24,229 nt of DNA from a virus, in IMG/VR virus record IMGVR_UViG_3300009181_000328, positions 1-24,229 of that record; one strand, 5' to 3'. Below the pieces are notes generated by a model. It was not told where the DNA came from, ran no database searches, and saw nothing but the letters and a program-made list of their open reading frames with translations. The translations under genes and the position numbers were made by a program. Position 1 is the stretch's first letter. The number at the start of each line of letters is the position of its first letter. Of this stretch, positions 21,585 through 24,229 are shown one piece after another.

Positions 21585-22830
21585 CCAGATATACCAGGCG
21601 GTTCAGTGCCGCGGTTGATTCGTCTACTTTGTTTTTTCTCGCTTGTTGTATAATATCCTGTATTTCGGCGTCAGTAGCGACTGCTGAATCACTGGCAGGA
21701 GCAGCAGGTGTTTTTTCAGCTGCTGGAGCCGGTGTCTCGGTAGAAGCAGCCGGTGAGGGAGGAGACCAGTCAGTTGGTATTTCTTTTACTGTTGGACCTG
21801 CACGTTCTGGTGGCAACGGCTTAGGAGCCAAAACTTTTTCAGGTCCTTGCGTGACAATAGAAACTGGATTGTAGTAGTCCGGAACTGTGCCGGGTCTGAT
21901 TGCATTGATTGCTGATGGTGCAGCAGCGCCTAATGCGGCAACCCCAGCAGCGGTTAGTCCTTTTTTACCCCACCATCCCCATTGCTTGGCTTGTTCCTGG
22001 GCTGCTGCCGGATTTTGGGTGGCCAGGTCCAACAATCGATCTGCCATGTCTCGTGGTAAAGTCACAGTGTCTGCTTGGGGTTCCGGAGCAGCTCGCTGAC
22101 CGGAACCTTGTCCAGGGCGGCGTGGTCTAACTTGTCTACCGCCTGTGGCCGCAGGTGCTGGCGCTGGTGCATTGGCAGACATCGGCGGCTCAAAGTCAGA
22201 AGGCAATCCAGGTTCTTGTCTCTCCGCTGCTGCTGCTTTTTCAGCAGCCGCTGTTCTTTCGGCGGCTGTTCTTTCAGCTTGTGCTGCTTTTTCAGCTGCA
22301 TATGCCTCAGCTTCTGCGCTGGGTTTGCCTTTATTAGGCATACCTGGATTCATATCATGTCTGGCACGAACTTCCTGGTCGGCTGCAGATGTGTCTGCTT
22401 TGGGTTTTGGTTTTGGAAGCGAACCTATTCTAGCAGGTGGTAGATTCTGCAAATAGTCCGGTAAGGCCTGTGTCTTGCTGAGGTTAGGATCAAATCCTTG
22501 ATCTCCACGACGCCTAAAGAGTGATGGCAATTCTGATCTTTGTGGTGGAACTATTCCAAGTGCTGCTTTTTCTGCGTCTGACAATCGATCACCTGAGGCT
22601 TTAATACCACCTAATTCTGTATTTGTTGCTGCTTGTGTTCTAGCGATCGCTTGATCCATTGTTTCGCCAGGTTTCATAACAATCCTGGGTTTCATTGCCG
22701 ACGATGCTGCTTGCACGGTTTTGTTAAGGTATGGTTCGACATACTTAACAACTGGTTGGATTCCTTTTGTTATCCAAGGTGGAAGTGTAACTTCGTCAAG
22801 ACGTCTAGGTGCAATTTCGTTTATTTTCAT
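21574..22830 (-). CDS. Ala/Pro-rich protein of unknown function downstream of gp23
   Basis: I chose the ATG at 22828-22830 (MKINEIAPRRLDEVTLPPW, 418 residues): the longer reading from 22899 would run through the terminator-proximal leader and is not typical phage coding. The protein has a short conserved-looking N-terminus, a long low-complexity middle with an Ala/Glu/Lys-rich segment that should be helical or coiled (residues about 190-225), Pro-rich linkers, a weakly hydrophobic stretch GLTAAGVAALGAAAPSAIN (about residue 300) and a helical C-terminus (DAEIQDIIQQARKNKVDEST). No enzyme motif. The MKINEI opening recurs in proteins of related phages. Position after gp23 suggests a head-internal or capsid-associated protein, but this is only context. 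Weak Shine-Dalgarno (GGA). Confidence 0.7.
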   Translation of the reverse strand: MKINEIAPRRLDEVTLPPWITKGIQPVVKYVEPYLNKTVQAASSAMKPRIVMKPGETMDQAIARTQAATNTELGGIKASGDRLSDAEKAALGIVPPQRSELPSLFRRRGDQGFDPNLSKTQALPDYLQNLPPARIGSLPKPKPKADTSAADQEVRARHDMNPGMPNKGKPSAEAEAYAAEKAAQAERTAAERTAAAEKAAAAERQEPGLPSDFEPPMSANAPAPAPAATGGRQVRPRRPGQGSGQRAAPEPQADTVTLPRDMADRLLDLATQNPAAAQEQAKQWGWWGKKGLTAAGVAALGAAAPSAINAIRPGTVPDYYNPVSIVTQGPEKVLAPKPLPPERAGPTVKEIPTDWSPPSPAASTETPAPAAEKTPAAPASDSAVATDAEIQDIIQQARKNKVDESTAALNRLVYLARL

Positions 22831-22842
22831 GGTGGTGTCCAA

Positions 22843-22884
22843 TTGGTATGATTTATTTATTTTATCTTGTGCATAACATACCAA
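22843..22884. repeat. 8-bp inverted repeat flanking an AT-rich late-box region
   Basis: TTGGTATG (22843-22850) and its perfect complement CATACCAA (22877-22884) enclose 26 AT-rich bases that contain the late-box candidate at 22854-22861. In RNA it would be a long-loop hairpin in the leader of the 418-residue gene; in DNA it could be a binding site for a dimer. Confidence 0.45.
22854..22861 (-). promoter_or_regulatory. Candidate phage late promoter box AATAAATA
   Basis: One mismatch from TATAAATA on the minus strand, 23 bases before the ATG of the 418-residue gene and just past the gp23 terminator, which is where a new promoter would be needed. Confidence 0.45.
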
Positions 22885-22898
22885 AACCACAGCCAACA

Positions 22899-22922
22899 AA
22901 AAACGCCCCGAAGGGCGTTTTT
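22899..22922 (-). terminator. Strong intrinsic terminator after gp23
   Basis: Perfect 10-bp stem (22899-22908 with 22913-22922). On the minus strand it is AAAAACGCCC, loop TTCG, GGGCGTTTTT: a C(UUCG)G superstable tetraloop and a T-run, 25 bases after the gp23 stop. A T-run also follows on the plus strand, so it may work in both directions. It fits the need to end the abundant capsid transcript. Confidence 0.92.
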
Positions 22923-22947
22923 GTTTTCCAAATAAATGGATTGTGGA

Positions 22948-24144
22948 TCAGCTGAACGAGAGGTTCGAAACTGCGATTTCTCCAACATAGTCGCCCGCAT
23001 TGCCAAAAGACGATGCAGTATTAGTGAGCTCTATGTAACCATAACGTGTCATGAACGACACGACTGGTTCGAAGGTGCTTGGATCCAGAACAACACCGCT
23101 GCTCATCAATGGAATGTATGGGCAGTAGAATGCAGGAGCGTCAGCTTCTGAGCTACCTTTGTAACCAACCAGCACAGGTGTGGTATCGCTGGCATAGCTG
23201 TCAACGAACACACGCATAGCGCCGTTCAGTGTGCCAACAAACTTGGTGTTGGTAGGTGCTTCGAATGTACCTTCTGTGGTACGAGCAAATGCACTTGTGG
23301 TCGCACTTTGCAGTACGGTCAATGCAGCAGAGCTAACAACAGCGTAGTTACCAGCGCCACGACGTGTGCGTTGGGCGATCAAGTTAGCAACACGGTTGAT
23401 CAGAACTGCCAGAGCGGCGTGTTCGTCACCAACAAATGTAGCTGTACCACTAACGGTAGCTTGGTTGTATGTAAACTCAGTAGCTGCCAACGAACGCAGA
23501 GACAACAAGATCTCTTGGTCAATTTCAGCTGTAATTTCTTGTGCCAGTGCAGCCATGATTTCTGCTTCAACGTCAATACCATGCATGGCTTGTGCGTCTT
23601 GTGCAGATTCAAAGGTCCAACGAGCTTGCAACTTACGTGTGCGAGCTTCAACTGCCTGCTTCAGGATCTGAACAGAAATCTGCTTACCGCCAGTACCTTC
23701 CATGGTAGCTGTAGCGCCACCAGTGTAGTTGGTAGCTGTGCTGGTACCTTGTGGTACGGTAGAATACGCAGTAGCGATTGTGAATGGGCTCAACGCTTCT
23801 TGGCCGGCTGTAACGCTAGTTGCAGCAGCAGAAGTGTCAGTCAAACTCTGGGCATAACGCACACGCAGGGTGTGGATCTGACCAACAGGACCAGTCATGG
23901 GCTGAACACCAACCAATTCGTTAGCGATAACGGTTGGCATAACACGACGGATAACTGGAAGAATCACACGGTTTAATGTGGCGATATTACCAGCGCCTGT
24001 AGAACCTGCGGATGCATTTTCTTTCAGGTACTTGCGAGTGTTTTCAAGGATAACACCCATGCTATTGCGCTTAGATCCGTTAAGACCTTCGAGCAGGGCT
24101 TCTTTTGTTTCGCCCCAGCGGCTCTCTAATAGTTCTTGTGACAT
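22948..24144 (-). CDS. 23: Major capsid protein, gp23-like
   Basis: A 398-residue protein with the gp23 hallmarks: SMGVILENTRKYLKENA, IATLNRVILPVIRRVMPTVI, then ANELVGVQPMTGPVGQIHTL and RVRYAQS, and a C-terminal FMTRYGYIEL followed by GEIAVSNLSFS. gp23 forms the hexamers of the T4-type capsid after N-terminal cleavage by the gp21 protease. The segment before IATLNR is the expected propeptide region, but the exact cleavage site is not clear. It is shorter than T4 gp23 (521) and than cyanophage versions (about 465), so surface insertion domains seem reduced. A strong Shine-Dalgarno (AAAGGAG, seven bases from the ATG), position just after gp22 and a superstable terminator downstream all fit a very highly expressed late gene. 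Confidence 0.95.
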   Translation of the reverse strand: MSQELLESRWGETKEALLEGLNGSKRNSMGVILENTRKYLKENASAGSTGAGNIATLNRVILPVIRRVMPTVIANELVGVQPMTGPVGQIHTLRVRYAQSLTDTSAAATSVTAGQEALSPFTIATAYSTVPQGTSTATNYTGGATATMEGTGGKQISVQILKQAVEARTRKLQARWTFESAQDAQAMHGIDVEAEIMAALAQEITAEIDQEILLSLRSLAATEFTYNQATVSGTATFVGDEHAALAVLINRVANLIAQRTRRGAGNYAVVSSAALTVLQSATTSAFARTTEGTFEAPTNTKFVGTLNGAMRVFVDSYASDTTPVLVGYKGSSEADAPAFYCPYIPLMSSGVVLDPSTFEPVVSFMTRYGYIELTNTASSFGNAGDYVGEIAVSNLSFS

Positions 24145-24166
24145 TTAAGTCTCCTTTATTAAATGA

Positions 24167-24229
24167 TTATAATCCTGCCAAACGCTTCAAGTCGATCACA
24201 TTGCTGCGTTCTTCTTGTGGAACATTGGA
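24167..24229 (-). CDS. 22: Prohead core scaffold protein, C-terminal end (gp22-like)
   Basis: An open frame enters from the right edge and ends at a TAA (24167-24169), encoding SNVPQEERSNVIDLKRLAGL as its last 20 residues. A charged helix ending in LKRLAGL just upstream of gp23, on the same strand and 22 bases from its start, matches the end of gp22, the internal scaffold around which gp23 assembles and which is then cut up by gp21. With so little protein visible the identification relies mostly on position. A TATAAT (24166-24171, minus strand) overlaps the stop but has no -35, so I do not call it a promoter. Confidence 0.65.
   Translation of the reverse strand, partial: SNVPQEERSNVIDLKRLAGL

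Noticed and set aside
21569-22456. Plus-strand open frames opposite the Ala/Pro-rich gene (for example 22145-22456)
   Set aside because: Shadows of GC-rich Ala/Glu/Lys codons on the minus strand, with no start signals.
22831-22899. Extended N-terminus of the Ala/Pro-rich protein (MLAVVLVCYAQ..., signal-peptide-like)
   Set aside because: It would start at the edge of the gp23 terminator and translate the AT-rich leader with its late-type box; MKINEI at 22830 is the better start.
24166-24171. TATAAT upstream of gp23 as a sigma70 promoter
   Set aside because: No acceptable -35 at 16-18 bases; the hexamer arises from the end of the gp22-like gene.

Overview
The window is a piece of a T4-like (tevenvirus-type) tailed-phage genome, most likely a lytic myovirus of an aquatic bacterium. 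The evidence is a recognisable major capsid protein of the gp23 type, the tail end of a gp22-type scaffold gene just upstream of it, gp13-, gp14- and gp15-like neck/tail-completion proteins, a DexA-like exonuclease, a T4 gp1-like deoxynucleotide monophosphate kinase, very large repetitive fibre proteins, a T4-consensus late promoter box (TATAAATA) and gene packing with almost no spare DNA. The host cannot be named from the sequence. The sigma70-like promoters only say that it is a bacterium with an ordinary housekeeping sigma factor.

Layout. Positions 1-3772, minus strand: a nucleotide-metabolism/processing end (dNMP kinase fragment, DexA-like exonuclease), an SGNH-type hydrolase, a gp13-like neck protein, a basic protein of unknown function and a small orphan. 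Positions 3829-7013, plus strand: gp14-like structural protein, gp15-like tail sheath completion protein and a Nudix hydrolase, as a compact operon. Positions 7017-18823, minus strand: two giant paralogous fibre proteins (2591 and 1322 residues) built from shuffled short modules, with the same C-terminal domain. Positions 18824-20290, minus strand: a GT42/DUF115-like protein and a small virion protein. Positions 20436-21584, plus strand: a lone TPR-glycosyltransferase with its own promoter, a moron-like insertion. Positions 21574-24229, minus strand: an Ala/Pro-rich protein of unknown function, a strong terminator, gp23 and the end of gp22.

Expression signals form a pattern. Strong sigma70-type promoters (TTGACC-17-TATAAT) sit before the non-structural genes. 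Boxes sharing a TAAATA core, one an exact T4 late consensus, sit before structural genes. Three genes (DexA-like, the 94-residue orphan, gp14-like) have promoters so close to the ATG, and no Shine-Dalgarno, that their mRNAs should be leaderless or nearly so. In contrast, four genes (gp13-like, both giant fibres, the GT42-like gene) have the Shine-Dalgarno inside an RNA hairpin immediately before the ATG. No tRNA, CRISPR, IS element or integrase was seen, and no stretch above 300 bases lacks a gene.
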